Below the pieces are notes generated by a model. That model was not told the origin of the DNA, did no database searches, and saw only the letters and a program-made list of their open reading frames with translations. The position numbers and the translations under genes are program-made. A stretch of DNA of 14,069 nt, taken from assembly GCA_023267475.1 (NCBI GenBank), contig JAHFND010000010.1:1-14069 (forward strand), read 5' to 3'. How positions within the stretch are numbered: the first letter of the stretch is position 1; every line of letters begins with the position of its first letter. Below, in pieces: positions 6,682 to 12,868 of the stretch. Source of the stretch: a bacterium (GTDB lineage Bacteria > Patescibacteriota > Minisyncoccia > Phycocordibacterales > UBA5272).

Positions 6682-7029
6682 ATGGCACGCGTAAAAAGAA
6701 GTAAAATAGCGATGAAGCATCGTCGCAATGTCTTAAAGCAAGCAAAAGGCTATCGTTTTGGTCGTAGTAAAAAAGAAATCGAAGCAAAGGTAGCACTTCG
6801 TAAAGCTGGAGCTTATGCATTCGCCCATCGAAAAGATAAGAAGACTGATATGCGTCGTCTTTTCACAACAAGACTAAATGCAGCGTTACGCGCAAATGGA
6901 ATTATCTACAGTGTATTCATAGATAAGCTTGCAAAGAAAGGAATGACAATCAACCGAAAAATACTTTCAGAAATGGCATCAGAAAATCCAGATACATTTA
7001 ATCGAATCGTAGAACAAGTAAAAGCTTAA
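6682..7029 (+). CDS. rplT: 50S ribosomal protein L20 (bL20)
   Basis: L20 binds 23S rRNA early in 50S assembly. The 115 residues match the family from end to end: MARVKRS, HRRNVLKQAKGYRFGRSK, then RLFTTRLNAALRANGI and FIDKLAKKGMTINRKILSEMA. Length is typical (about 117). No SD precedes the ATG at 6682; the upstream sequence is AT-rich (TTAATTAAACTACT). It is the last gene of the infC-rpmI-rplT block and is followed 12 nt later by a clear intrinsic terminator. Confidence 0.97.
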   Translation: MARVKRSKIAMKHRRNVLKQAKGYRFGRSKKEIEAKVALRKAGAYAFAHRKDKKTDMRRLFTTRLNAALRANGIIYSVFIDKLAKKGMTINRKILSEMASENPDTFNRIVEQVKA

Positions 7030-7041
7030 ATAAAAATATGG

Positions 7042-7067
7042 AAACGGCACCAAAAGGTGCCGTTTTT
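7042..7067 (+). terminator. Intrinsic terminator after rplT
   Basis: Stem AAACGGCACC/GGTGCCGTTT with loop AAAA (7042-7065) runs into a T tract (7063-7067). The A run before the stem makes it usable on the minus strand too, where it would end the convergent small gene, whose stop codon overlaps it at 7067-7069. Confidence 0.92.
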
Positions 7068-7330
7068 CATTTCGTTACAAACAACCACACGATAAACATC
7101 CATGTATACAACTTGGTGAAAGTGTACACAATGAGGAATATAGCGAAAAATATTTCCACTAATTCCGAGACAGTACTACCAAACACTGCGTAGACTGAAG
7201 TTACTGACAAGACTGCGCATATGATTGCGAGTCCGATATCTTCATACTCTTTCTTGGATAGACACCAAGATGAGAAGAGAGCAAACAGCGTAAGTACAGT
7301 GGCTGTAATATTTGCTGTATCTTGATCCAT
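7067..7330 (-). CDS. Small three-helix membrane protein, unknown function
   Basis: From the ATG at 7330 this encodes 87 residues that are mostly hydrophobic, with membrane segments near residues 7-25, 33-51 and 57-84 and a short charged loop SKKEYED between the first two. The ATG start is preferred over a GTG 15 nt upstream (7345) because AAAGG lies 7 nt before the ATG. The gene has its own near-consensus promoter (TTGACA, 17 bp, TATCTT) and ends in the terminator it shares with rplT. Its neighbour at 7429-7626 is another small membrane protein with its own promoter and hairpin. I do not recognise the family; the expression signals support a real gene. Confidence 0.65.
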   Translation of the reverse strand: MDQDTANITATVLTLFALFSSWCLSKKEYEDIGLAIICAVLSVTSVYAVFGSTVSELVEIFFAIFLIVYTFTKLYTWMFIVWLFVTK

Positions 7331-7364
7331 AATGGAACCTTTCACGGATTGAACAATTAAAGTA

Positions 7365-7393
7365 AAGATACTCCACTATCCTTGTGATGTCAA
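7365..7393 (-). promoter_or_regulatory. Promoter of the 7067-7330 gene
   Basis: Read on the minus strand: TTGACA (7388-7393), spacer of exactly 17 bp, TATCTT (7365-7370). It gives a leader of about 28 nt ending in the AAAGG ribosome-binding site. Confidence 0.7.
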
Positions 7394-7399
7394 AGCAAG

Positions 7400-7428
7400 A
7401 ATGGCGAAGCGCTGTGCGCTTCGCCATT
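7400..7428 (-). terminator. Hairpin terminator after the 7429-7626 gene
   Basis: A perfect 13-bp stem AATGGCGAAGCGC/GCGCTTCGCCATT with a 3-nt loop (7413-7415) abuts the stop codon at 7429. On the minus strand it is followed by CTTGCTTTG, only moderately T-rich, so termination may be incomplete. Confidence 0.7.
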
Positions 7429-7626
7429 TCATCCAAGCAACCTCATAATAATTCTGATGAGGAACGCTTTCCACTTTTCTCGACTGGCTTCCATATCTTT
7501 AGCCACCCGCAACTCCCTTTCCCTTCTGACTTCTTCGCTTGGCGTTAAGACCGCCAGGAAAAATGCACAAAGAAGGCAGATGACTATGAACGCAACCACA
7601 AGACCAAACTCCTGATAAGCGTACAT
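7429..7626 (-). CDS. Small single-helix membrane protein, unknown function
   Basis: This 65-residue protein has one N-terminal membrane segment (about 7-28, GLVVAFIVICLLCAFFLAVL) and then a highly charged stretch (TPSEEVRRERELRVAKDMEASREKWK) likely to be helical, ending in a short hydrophobic, basic tail (AFLIRIIMRLLG) that could lie along the membrane. The start ATG at 7626 has an excellent SD, AAGGAG, 5 nt upstream. It is preceded by a consensus promoter and followed directly by a 13-bp hairpin, so it is a complete single-gene unit. Function and family are unknown. The strong signals make a real, well-expressed gene likely. Confidence 0.7.
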   Translation of the reverse strand: MYAYQEFGLVVAFIVICLLCAFFLAVLTPSEEVRRERELRVAKDMEASREKWKAFLIRIIMRLLG

Positions 7627-7654
7627 GAAAGCTCCTTAATTTCTGACTTAATAT

Positions 7655-7683
7655 ATTATAACACTAAAAATAGTTGTAGTCAA
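7655..7683 (-). promoter_or_regulatory. Consensus sigma70-type promoter of the 7429-7626 gene
   Basis: On the minus strand TTGACT (7678-7683), a 17-bp spacer and a perfect TATAAT (7655-7660), with TGT before the -10. It lies immediately after the stop of the SLOG-family gene, and is one of the strongest-looking promoters in the window. Confidence 0.85.
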
Positions 7684-7685
7684 TA

Positions 7686-8261
7686 CTACATTCTCATCCC
7701 CCTACTTCCATCTTCATCTTTTTCTTTTGCCATGGATATTAATTTTTGGACTAATACTTTTGGATCTTTTTCAAAAATAACGTTTGGATTCTCACGATTA
7801 CCATTCTTTATAATATTTTGGATAACTTCATCTGTTGCCCACTCTCCGACTAGTACTCCAAGGGGCATATTTGCCTCCCAGGCCACTGTAAACTCATGAA
7901 TAGTACCGATACGTCCACAGCCGATAATAACTGCATCAGATGACCTCACAAGCATCAAATCTCGCCCTGGAAAACCAAAGCCTGTATAAATCACAGTATC
8001 TAATGCTTTAAGTGGTAGACGATACACTTCTTCGTGTTCTTTCTTACTGGCTGCTGGAGATATTCCGAATGAATAACCCCCTGCTTCTTTTGCCCCTTCC
8101 GCTGCGTACATAGGAAATCCACTCGTCGCTCCAGTGATTATCTGAGCTCCTTGTCGCGCAATCTCGCGACCTATTTCTTTTGCAAGTGGAATAACTGAGG
8201 GGCCACAATGTGCAATTTCTGCTGCACCAGAGACACTGATAGTGATTCGTTCTGCTTTCAT
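7686..8261 (-). CDS. SLOG/LOG-like nucleotide-binding protein (TIGR00725-type)
   Basis: The 191 residues form a Rossmann-like protein of the SLOG superfamily, to which the cytokinin-activating LOG phosphoribohydrolases belong. Visible landmarks are an N-terminal strand and glycine turn ISVSGAAEI (8-16), QIITGATSGFPMYAAEGAKEAGG (40-62), GRDLMLVRSSDAVI (99-112) and GCGRIGTIHEF (114-124). The last corresponds to the LOG motif PGGxGTxxE, here with the first PGG changed to GCG while the glycines and E123 remain. That suggests nucleotide binding; whether it hydrolyses nucleotides is unknown. The start at 8261 lacks an SD, and a TATACT hexamer (8269-8274) ends 7 nt before it, which fits a leaderless mRNA. 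It follows the MBL gene with a 45-bp gap. Confidence 0.8.
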   Translation of the reverse strand: MKAERITISVSGAAEIAHCGPSVIPLAKEIGREIARQGAQIITGATSGFPMYAAEGAKEAGGYSFGISPAASKKEHEEVYRLPLKALDTVIYTGFGFPGRDLMLVRSSDAVIIGCGRIGTIHEFTVAWEANMPLGVLVGEWATDEVIQNIIKNGNRENPNVIFEKDPKVLVQKLISMAKEKDEDGSRGMRM

Positions 8262-8268
8262 AAATATT

Positions 8269-8299
8269 AGTATATAGTCAGTAGTTACTAGTTACTAGT
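8269..8299 (-). promoter_or_regulatory. Putative promoter of the SLOG gene with tandem 7-bp repeats
   Basis: The -10-like TATACT (8269-8274) lies 7 nt from the start codon. Upstream of it, TAGTTAC repeats head to tail (8282-8299, about 2.6 units) and creates two ACTAGT palindromes where a -35 would be. These could be operator half-sites or a simple slippage repeat. Confidence 0.4.
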
Positions 8300-8306
8300 G
8301 GAAACA

Positions 8307-9680
8307 TTACTCAAGTTCAATTACATCACCCATTTCTGGAACAGTTACTGGAAGTTGGTAAACTTCGTGTATTTTTTGCCCTAAATAATATGCACTCTTT
8401 GGTTCACCAAGTACTACTATTACTTTCTTTAAAGTTTTAGCCGTGGACTCCACAAACTTCACAAGATTATCAGAGTCTTTGTGTGCTGAAAATCCATGAA
8501 TGTTTACAATCCTTGCATTTACTTGAACTGGTTGACCATTTATGAAAATTTCTTTTGCTTCATCTACAATTTTTCTACCTAAAGTATTTATGGCTTGATA
8601 CCCTACGATTATGATCGTATTTTTTGGATCAGGTAAATATCTAGCTTCATGATGAACAATACGTCCTCCATTACTCATACCACTACCTGCAATAATAACT
8701 TTTGGACGAACATCTTGATTTATGAGTTTACTCTCCTCAGGTGAAGGAGTTTGTATTAAACCTTTAAAAGCAAAAATGTCATCTCCACTTTTTATAATCT
8801 TTTCTATATTTTCATTGAACCAACTTTCATATTTTTTATAAACCTTTGTGATGTTTATACCAAGTGGAGAATCAAGATACACAGGGACTGGAGGAATTTG
8901 ATTTCCTTCTACTAATTCATTAAAAGCAAGTAACATTTCTTGAGTGCGTTCGATAGAGAAAGCTGGAATAAGTACAGTACCTCCTTTATTTATGGTTGAA
9001 GTAACTGCCTCTTTGAATATTTCTATACGCTTATCTTTATCTTTGTGATTTCTGTCGCCATACACACTTTCCATTACTAGATAATCAATACCGTGGAGTA
9101 AAGTTGTATCTCTCATAAGTGGAGAAGGCGTATTTCCAAGATCGCCAGTGAATACTAACTTCTTTCCCTTATATTCTATTTCTACAATAGACGCTCCCAA
9201 AATATGTCCCGCATCATGAAGAGTGATGATAGCGCTTGCATCATCTGTTTTAAAAACATGAGGCTTCTCATAAAGAAGTGTTGTATTCCACAAATGTAAT
9301 GCCTGAAAGACATCCCTTTCTTCGTAGAGATTTTCTACCCCTTCATGTGCAGCTTCCTTACCCAAGACACCCATAGAATCAAGCATTATAAGTTCTGCTA
9401 TCTCACGCGTAGGCTCCGTACTTATTATTTCTCCTTTAAAACCATCTCTTACAAGACGTGGAATACGTCCAACATGATCTAAATGTCCATGAGTCACAAT
9501 TAATGCATCTATACTTTTTGTATCATAAGGAAATGGTTCACGATTAATAGGTAAAGAATATTTTTCTCCTTGCACTAAACCACAATCAATTAAAATTTTC
9601 TTTCCTCCAAACTCTACAAGGAAATTTGATCCAGTTGGCATTTGTGCGCCACCTGCAAAAGTGATCTTAAATGTAGACAT
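8307..9680 (-). CDS. MBL-fold beta-CASP ribonuclease-like protein
   Basis: The 457 residues match the metallo-beta-lactamase/beta-CASP family that includes CPSF73 and bacterial TTHA0252-type RNases. Metal-binding motifs are intact: HGHLDH (64-69), the histidine in DAGHILGAS (H159) and the aspartate in FTGDLGN (D180). The beta-CASP part shows motif A ESVYGDR (204-210), GSGMSNGGRIVHH (332-344) and GFSAHKD (396-402). It therefore probably cleaves RNA with two zinc ions in the cytoplasm; the exact substrate is unknown. No KH domain is present, unlike archaeal aCPSF1. The ATG at 9680 follows the stop of the upstream membrane-protein gene by 1 nt, so the two are translated from one transcript and may be translationally coupled. 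Confidence 0.93.
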   Translation of the reverse strand: MSTFKITFAGGAQMPTGSNFLVEFGGKKILIDCGLVQGEKYSLPINREPFPYDTKSIDALIVTHGHLDHVGRIPRLVRDGFKGEIISTEPTREIAELIMLDSMGVLGKEAAHEGVENLYEERDVFQALHLWNTTLLYEKPHVFKTDDASAIITLHDAGHILGASIVEIEYKGKKLVFTGDLGNTPSPLMRDTTLLHGIDYLVMESVYGDRNHKDKDKRIEIFKEAVTSTINKGGTVLIPAFSIERTQEMLLAFNELVEGNQIPPVPVYLDSPLGINITKVYKKYESWFNENIEKIIKSGDDIFAFKGLIQTPSPEESKLINQDVRPKVIIAGSGMSNGGRIVHHEARYLPDPKNTIIIVGYQAINTLGRKIVDEAKEIFINGQPVQVNARIVNIHGFSAHKDSDNLVKFVESTAKTLKKVIVVLGEPKSAYYLGQKIHEVYQLPVTVPEMGDVIELE

Positions 9681-9681
9681 A

Positions 9682-10038
9682 CTATTTTTTTATAAAATGA
9701 TAACCTATACTTGCTCCAATAATTCCATTAATAACATCTTTTACAGAATCTAATCTCCCTACCCAATCATAATATTCACTCTGACCTATTAGATATTCCC
9801 ATAATTCCCAAGAGATAGCGGCTATCATGAGACTCCAGAATATCTTTTTATAAGAGATCTTAACTCCAAAATAAGAAAATATAGAAGAAGCAAACATCGC
9901 AACTCCAAACCCACCCAATATATGCATAGGAATATCCAACCACCAAAATTCATAAAATAGATACGTAGGAACAAAAACAAATTCTGTTATACAAAATAAA
10001 ATTAATAGATACAAAGCTGAAATGAGAATCTTCTTCAT
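9682..10038 (-). CDS. Small polytopic membrane protein, YjdF/DUF2238-like
   Basis: The 118 residues have about four hydrophobic segments (5-26, 36-56, 66-84, 102-116). Conserved-looking polar residues sit in or near the membrane: LDIPMHILGG (D35, H39, G42, G43), SWELWEY (E78, E81), and D91, D97 and D101 in YYDWVGRLDSVKDVING. This spacing resembles the YjdF/DUF2238 and VanZ-like integral membrane families, but the assignment is from pattern only. It lies 1 nt upstream of the beta-CASP RNase gene and forms an operon with it. TGG-TATACT ends 6 nt before the ATG on the coding strand, with no SD, so the mRNA may be leaderless. A perfect 17-bp hairpin adjoins that -10. Confidence 0.75.
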   Translation of the reverse strand: MKKILISALYLLILFCITEFVFVPTYLFYEFWWLDIPMHILGGFGVAMFASSIFSYFGVKISYKKIFWSLMIAAISWELWEYLIGQSEYYDWVGRLDSVKDVINGIIGASIGYHFIKK

Positions 10039-10044
10039 AAAAAA

Positions 10045-10050
10045 AGTATA
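10045..10050 (-). promoter_or_regulatory. -10 element of the membrane protein-RNase operon
   Basis: On the minus strand TATACT preceded by TGG (extended -10), then six T, then ATG. The TGG comes from the base of the adjoining hairpin, so promoter and hairpin overlap. Confidence 0.5.
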
Positions 10051-10091
10051 CCACGATAAAATCCGCTCTTTCGAAGCGGATTTTATCGTGG
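10051..10091. repeat. Perfect 17-bp inverted repeat
   Basis: CCACGATAAAATCCGCT (10051-10067) and AGCGGATTTTATCGTGG (10075-10091) surround a 7-nt loop. On the minus strand it is followed by TATACTTTTTTT, so it could terminate leftward readthrough from ndk and the Nudix gene. It could also be an operator for the gene whose start codon is 13 nt away. On the plus strand it has no T tract. Confidence 0.8.
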
Positions 10092-10282
10092 GGGCTCAGG
10101 ACATCTTCCTGATGTTTTATGTCAGGTGGGTAGAAAAACGGAGAGACCACAGTCTTTTCGCAATATTTCATAACCCAAAGATGTTTTATCCAGAAAAATA
10201 CCTAAGCACCCTACAATCATTATATTCTTGGTAAGAAAAAAGTAAAGGTTCTTTTTTAAAATAACAAAATTCTTTTATTTTC

Positions 10283-10375
10283 ACCTTTATATTTTTAGGC
10301 ACACATAATTGCTCGGCTTCGCAATTTGCTCCCTCTCGCGCCGTCGCGCTCCGAGAGACCTAAAAATAGAAAGGT
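10283..10375. repeat. Compound inverted-repeat element, 17-bp arms
   Basis: The outer arms ACCTTTATATTTTTAGG (10283-10299) and CCTAAAAATAGAAAGGT (10359-10375) pair at 16 of 17 positions. Inside are two GC-richer hairpins: AATTGC/GCAATT (10307-10326) and CTCTCG/CGAGAG (10333-10357). An AU-rich outer stem with GC-rich inner arms resembles a structured RNA or a miniature inverted-repeat element. It begins 9 nt after the Nudix stop and could also end or protect that transcript. Confidence 0.6.
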
Positions 10376-10383
10376 AGGAATTA

Positions 10384-10869
10384 TTAAATTCTTTCTAAAA
10401 TGACTGACTCATCTGCATCTGTTCTCTCTAATCTTTCACCTTGTTCTTTCATTTTTAAAATCAATTCTGATGGGGTCAACCATCTTATTTCACTAGATGC
10501 TTCTGGATCATTTCTATCTCTTTTTGATTCATCTAAAGATATAAAATCACACAAAAAATATAATGTGGTCTTCTCTATCATTTTTTCTTTTTTTGGAAAG
10601 TGAGAAACAATTGAACCAATGTATCTATTCAAAGTTGCCTCCATCCCAAACTCTTCCAATAATCCACGCTTTAAAGTTTCTTCAAGTGTTTCCCCAGGTT
10701 CTGGAGTTTCTCTCATTAATAAATAAAAATTTTCAAATTCTCCAAAACTCTTATGAAGAAATTTATCAAAATAATGACAACAAACTTCTCCTTTACTATT
10801 TTTAACTACTGCTCCCACTGAAAGATGGTAAGGATTCTCTGAAGTATGACCAAAATAATTATTGCTCAT
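10384..10869 (-). CDS. Nudix-domain protein with an altered Nudix box
   Basis: Nudix proteins usually hydrolyse nucleoside diphosphates linked to another group. This 161-residue protein shows the fold: an early strand HLSVGAVVKNSKGE, the box region PEPGETLEETLKRGLLEEFGM (56-76), a later strand TLYFLCDF and SEIRWLTPSEL near the end. Compared with the consensus GX5EX7REUXEEXGU, the first Gly is missing (MRET in place of GG) and the Glu of the RE pair is Gly (R68-G69), while E72, E73 and G75 remain. Loss of one metal ligand could weaken catalysis or change its substrate. It starts 14 nt after ndk, so the two nucleotide-handling genes probably share a transcript. No SD is seen. Confidence 0.82.
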   Translation of the reverse strand: MSNNYFGHTSENPYHLSVGAVVKNSKGEVCCHYFDKFLHKSFGEFENFYLLMRETPEPGETLEETLKRGLLEEFGMEATLNRYIGSIVSHFPKKEKMIEKTTLYFLCDFISLDESKRDRNDPEASSEIRWLTPSELILKMKEQGERLERTDADESVILERI

Positions 10870-10883
10870 AATAAATACGAATA

Positions 10884-11507
10884 TTATTCTAAGATACCGT
10901 CAAGATTTACATCGTAGAGCATTGCTTCTGTAACAAGACGATAATCACTTAATTCTTCTTTTGTAAACCAAATACCAATCTCACGAGCCATCGCACCTTC
11001 CCCATCTGCTGGATCAGTACAATGAATAATATTTCGCATTCCACGAGAATCATCAACATCACATAAATAATAAGAGTCTAATGCAAAATCTCCTCTGATT
11101 GTTCCTGTATCTGCTGTAGCTGGTTCTGTTCCACCTACTAATCTTTTAACAACTGCGGCTGCATTATTCCCTTCAAGAACCATTGAGACTATAGGGCCTG
11201 CACTCATAAATGATACAACTGCGCGGATAATATCTTTACCATATTCAATAGCCTCTTTATCGATTGTATGCCCAAGAGATTTTTTATTCTCAAGAATTCT
11301 CTCCCCTTTCTTTAAATACCAAGCATCATCTTTACTATAATGATCCCATAATTTCTTTTCATCAGCCATATGCATTTTCATCCCTACAATCTTAAGGCCA
11401 ATGCGTTCAAAACGTTTAATGATGTCTCCAACTAGTCCACGCTGTACTGCGTCTGGTTTAAGGATTACGAATGTTCTTTCTTTTTTTGGATGTGATGTTT
11501 GTGACAT
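10884..11507 (-). CDS. ndk: Nucleoside diphosphate kinase with insertions
   Basis: NDK passes the gamma phosphate between nucleoside triphosphates and diphosphates through a phospho-histidine. The core is intact: TFVILKPDAVQRGLVGDII (12-30), AGPIVSMVLEG (103-113), GGTEPATADTGTIRGDFA (125-142) and NIIHCTDPADG with the active-site histidine at 162. At 207 residues it is well above the usual 130-150. Extra sequence lies at about 59-95 (between DHY and the RAVVSFMSAGP strand), at about 143-157 before the histidine motif, and in a C-terminal tail. These may affect oligomerisation, but this is inference. The ATG at 11507 lacks an SD. The gene lies between the rpsR terminator and the Nudix gene. Confidence 0.95.
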   Translation of the reverse strand: MSQTSHPKKERTFVILKPDAVQRGLVGDIIKRFERIGLKIVGMKMHMADEKKLWDHYSKDDAWYLKKGERILENKKSLGHTIDKEAIEYGKDIIRAVVSFMSAGPIVSMVLEGNNAAAVVKRLVGGTEPATADTGTIRGDFALDSYYLCDVDDSRGMRNIIHCTDPADGEGAMAREIGIWFTKEELSDYRLVTEAMLYDVNLDGILE

Positions 11508-11548
11508 GATTTTATTTCTTAGTTGCTAAACAATAGATTCTATACTAA

Positions 11549-11591
11549 CAAAAAAGCATGAGTTTGCCAAAGGCAAACTCATGCTTTTTTG
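11549..11591 (-). terminator. Terminator of the rpsF-ssb-rpsR operon
   Basis: A perfect 20-bp stem with a 3-nt loop (AAA, 11569-11571), bounded by A6 on one side and T6 on the other, so it works in both directions. It lies 8 nt after the rpsR stop on the minus strand and isolates ndk from the ribosomal operon. Confidence 0.95.
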
Positions 11592-11599
11592 TATTGTAA

Positions 11600-11803
11600 T
11601 TAGTGACTTACGTATGGAAGAAGTCCCATGAATCTCGCACGCTTAATAGCATTCGCAAGTGTTCGCTGATTCTTCGCAGTTAGTCCTGTCTTTCTACGAT
11701 TAAGAATACGAGCATGAGGATTCACAAACTTCACGAGAATTTCTGTGTCCTTGTAGTCGATAAACTTAATATTGTTTTGGTTAAAATAATCTTGTTTTTT
11801 CAT
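11600..11803 (-). CDS. rpsR: 30S ribosomal protein S18 (bS18)
   Basis: The 67 residues match S18: IDYKDTEILVKFVNPHARILNRRKTGLTAKNQRTLANAIKRARFMGLLPYVSH, whose core is the RKTGL..KNQR..ANAIKRAR..GLLPY signature (here given as one family pattern in parts 37-41, 44-47 and 50-64). S18 pairs with S6 on the 30S platform. It is the last gene of the conserved rpsF-ssb-rpsR operon, 12 nt after ssb. The ATG at 11803 has no SD (AAAACAACTATG). A strong terminator follows directly. Confidence 0.96.
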   Translation of the reverse strand: MKKQDYFNQNNIKFIDYKDTEILVKFVNPHARILNRRKTGLTAKNQRTLANAIKRARFMGLLPYVSH

Positions 11804-11815
11804 AGTTGTTTAATT

Positions 11816-12274
11816 TTAAAACGGTATATCATCAACGTTTATGTTGGAGTCACCATAATCGATTGTATCTAGGTCAGGCATTGTAGATGGGACAGGAGAC
11901 GAAGCAACTGGAGATGATGGAGTAAATCCCTCTCCGCTTCCTCCTGATTTAGGTCCAAACTGGACACCATCAGCAATGATTTCTGTACGATACTTTTTCT
12001 CACCAGATGTTTTATCGTCCCATGAACGTGTTTGTATGCGTCCTTCTATCATCACACCTTGTCCTTTTTTAAGGTACTGAGCACTAGTCTCTGCTTGGCG
12101 ACCGAATACTACAATGTTATGGAATTCTACCTGCTCTTTTTTGTTACCTGCTTGATCTTTGTATACACGATTAGTAGCTAGAGAGAATGTAGTCACTTTA
12201 TTTCCATTAGGAAGTGACTTAAGTTCTGGATCGCGAGTAAGATTTCCGTACAAATATACTTTATTTAGATACAT
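11816..12274 (-). CDS. ssb: Single-stranded DNA-binding protein
   Basis: SSB coats single-stranded DNA and recruits repair and replication proteins. The 152 residues contain an OB fold (about 1-105: LNKVYLYGNLTRDPELK, FSLATNR, EFHNIVVFGRQAE, YLKKGQGVMIEGRI, KKYRTEIIADGVQF), then a Gly/Ser/Pro-rich disordered linker, and the acidic tip DDIPF that binds partners such as RecG, also encoded in this window, in other bacteria. Length is slightly short of E. coli (178) because of a compact linker. It sits between rpsF and rpsR, the common bacterial order. No SD precedes the ATG at 12274. Confidence 0.97.
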   Translation of the reverse strand: MYLNKVYLYGNLTRDPELKSLPNGNKVTTFSLATNRVYKDQAGNKKEQVEFHNIVVFGRQAETSAQYLKKGQGVMIEGRIQTRSWDDKTSGEKKYRTEIIADGVQFGPKSGGSGEGFTPSSPVASSPVPSTMPDLDTIDYGDSNINVDDIPF

Positions 12275-12292
12275 ATAGTATAAGTGTAACGC

Positions 12293-12790
12293 TTATTCTT
12301 TTACTTCGCTAGCAACATCTTCTGGTAAAGCTTCGATAGCAACTTCTGGAATAATATCATCTGAAGTTGTATCTATCGTAGTGTCATCTTCGTTATTTAC
12401 CAATGATTCTGCTTTGATAACTGGAGCACGCTTTGTAAATACAGTATTTTCACGAACTGTTTTTACAACTAAGAAGCGAACTACTTGTTCATCAAGCTTA
12501 AGACCTTTTTCAAGTTCTTTTACTTTACTTCCATCCATTTCGAATTTTATCCATCCGAAATATCCTTCATTAAAACGAACATTCACATTATTAACAACGC
12601 GAGTCATTTCATAGGCAAGTTCACGCATATACGGAACTTCTTCTGAGATGAAGTTACCTCCTAGGGTAACAATAGATTGCTTGATGGCGTTGGCTTTCTC
12701 AAGCGCCGTGTTTTCGTCAATCTTATTATCAAAGATAAAAGATATTTCGTATACACGACTATCTACTATGGTTTCATTATTTTCAGTCAT
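12293..12790 (-). CDS. rpsF: 30S ribosomal protein S6 (bS6) with acidic tail
   Basis: S6 forms a heterodimer with S18 on 16S rRNA. The protein starts MTENNETIVDSRVYEISFIFD and shows the family's ferredoxin-like core: GGNFISEEVPYMRELAYEM, GYFGWIKFEMDG and KLDEQVVRFLVVK. After residue 120 it continues into an acidic, low-complexity extension (NNEDDTTIDTTSDDIIPEV and more), giving 165 residues against about 100-135 in most bacteria. The ATG at 12790 is chosen over one at 12856, because the upstream start lies across the preceding gene's terminator and adds residues foreign to S6. TGG-TAGAGT ends 8 nt before this ATG on the coding strand, suggesting a nearly leaderless mRNA. The operon continues to ssb and rpsR. 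Confidence 0.93.
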   Translation of the reverse strand: MTENNETIVDSRVYEISFIFDNKIDENTALEKANAIKQSIVTLGGNFISEEVPYMRELAYEMTRVVNNVNVRFNEGYFGWIKFEMDGSKVKELEKGLKLDEQVVRFLVVKTVRENTVFTKRAPVIKAESLVNNEDDTTIDTTSDDIIPEVAIEALPEDVASEVKE

Positions 12791-12798
12791 AGAATCAC

Positions 12799-12807
12799 AC
12801 TCTACCA
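12799..12807 (-). promoter_or_regulatory. Putative extended -10 of the rpsF operon
   Basis: On the minus strand TGG-TAGAGT (hexamer at 12799-12804) ends 8 nt before the rpsF ATG. It lies just after the terminator of the preceding gene, where an operon promoter is required. No good -35 at 17 bp was found. Confidence 0.5.
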
Positions 12808-12820
12808 CAAAATTAGTCAA

Positions 12821-12847
12821 AAGAAAAGAGCGGTCCGAAGACCGCCC
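12821..12847 (-). terminator. Intrinsic terminator of the 12869-13177 gene
   Basis: On the minus strand the stem GCGGTC/GACCGC (12830-12835 with 12840-12845) with a TTCG tetraloop is followed by TCTTTTCTTTT. It separates the small unknown gene from rpsF. Confidence 0.93.
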
Positions 12848-12868
12848 CTTCACCAACTTCGCCCGATA

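Larger units (their letters stand above)
10039..10383. other. Gene-free stretch rich in inverted repeats
   Basis: No convincing gene lies here. Contents from left to right: the 17-bp palindrome at 10051-10091; two mutually exclusive short hairpins (TCAGGA 10096-10101 with TCCTGA 10107-10112, or TCCTGA with TCAGG 10122-10126); an A/T-only hairpin AAAAAAG/CTTTTTT (10236-10257); and the large compound inverted repeat at 10283-10375. A 70-residue frame (10022-10234, +) crosses the palindrome, has no SD and is not believed. Confidence 0.6.

Noticed and set aside
10022..10234. 70-residue plus-strand frame
   Set aside because: It begins inside the antisense of another gene, crosses the perfect 17-bp palindrome and has no SD or family resemblance.
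12791..12856. Upstream ATG extension of rpsF
   Set aside because: The extra 22 codons lie across the preceding gene's terminator hairpin and promoter; S6 homology starts at the ATG at 12790.
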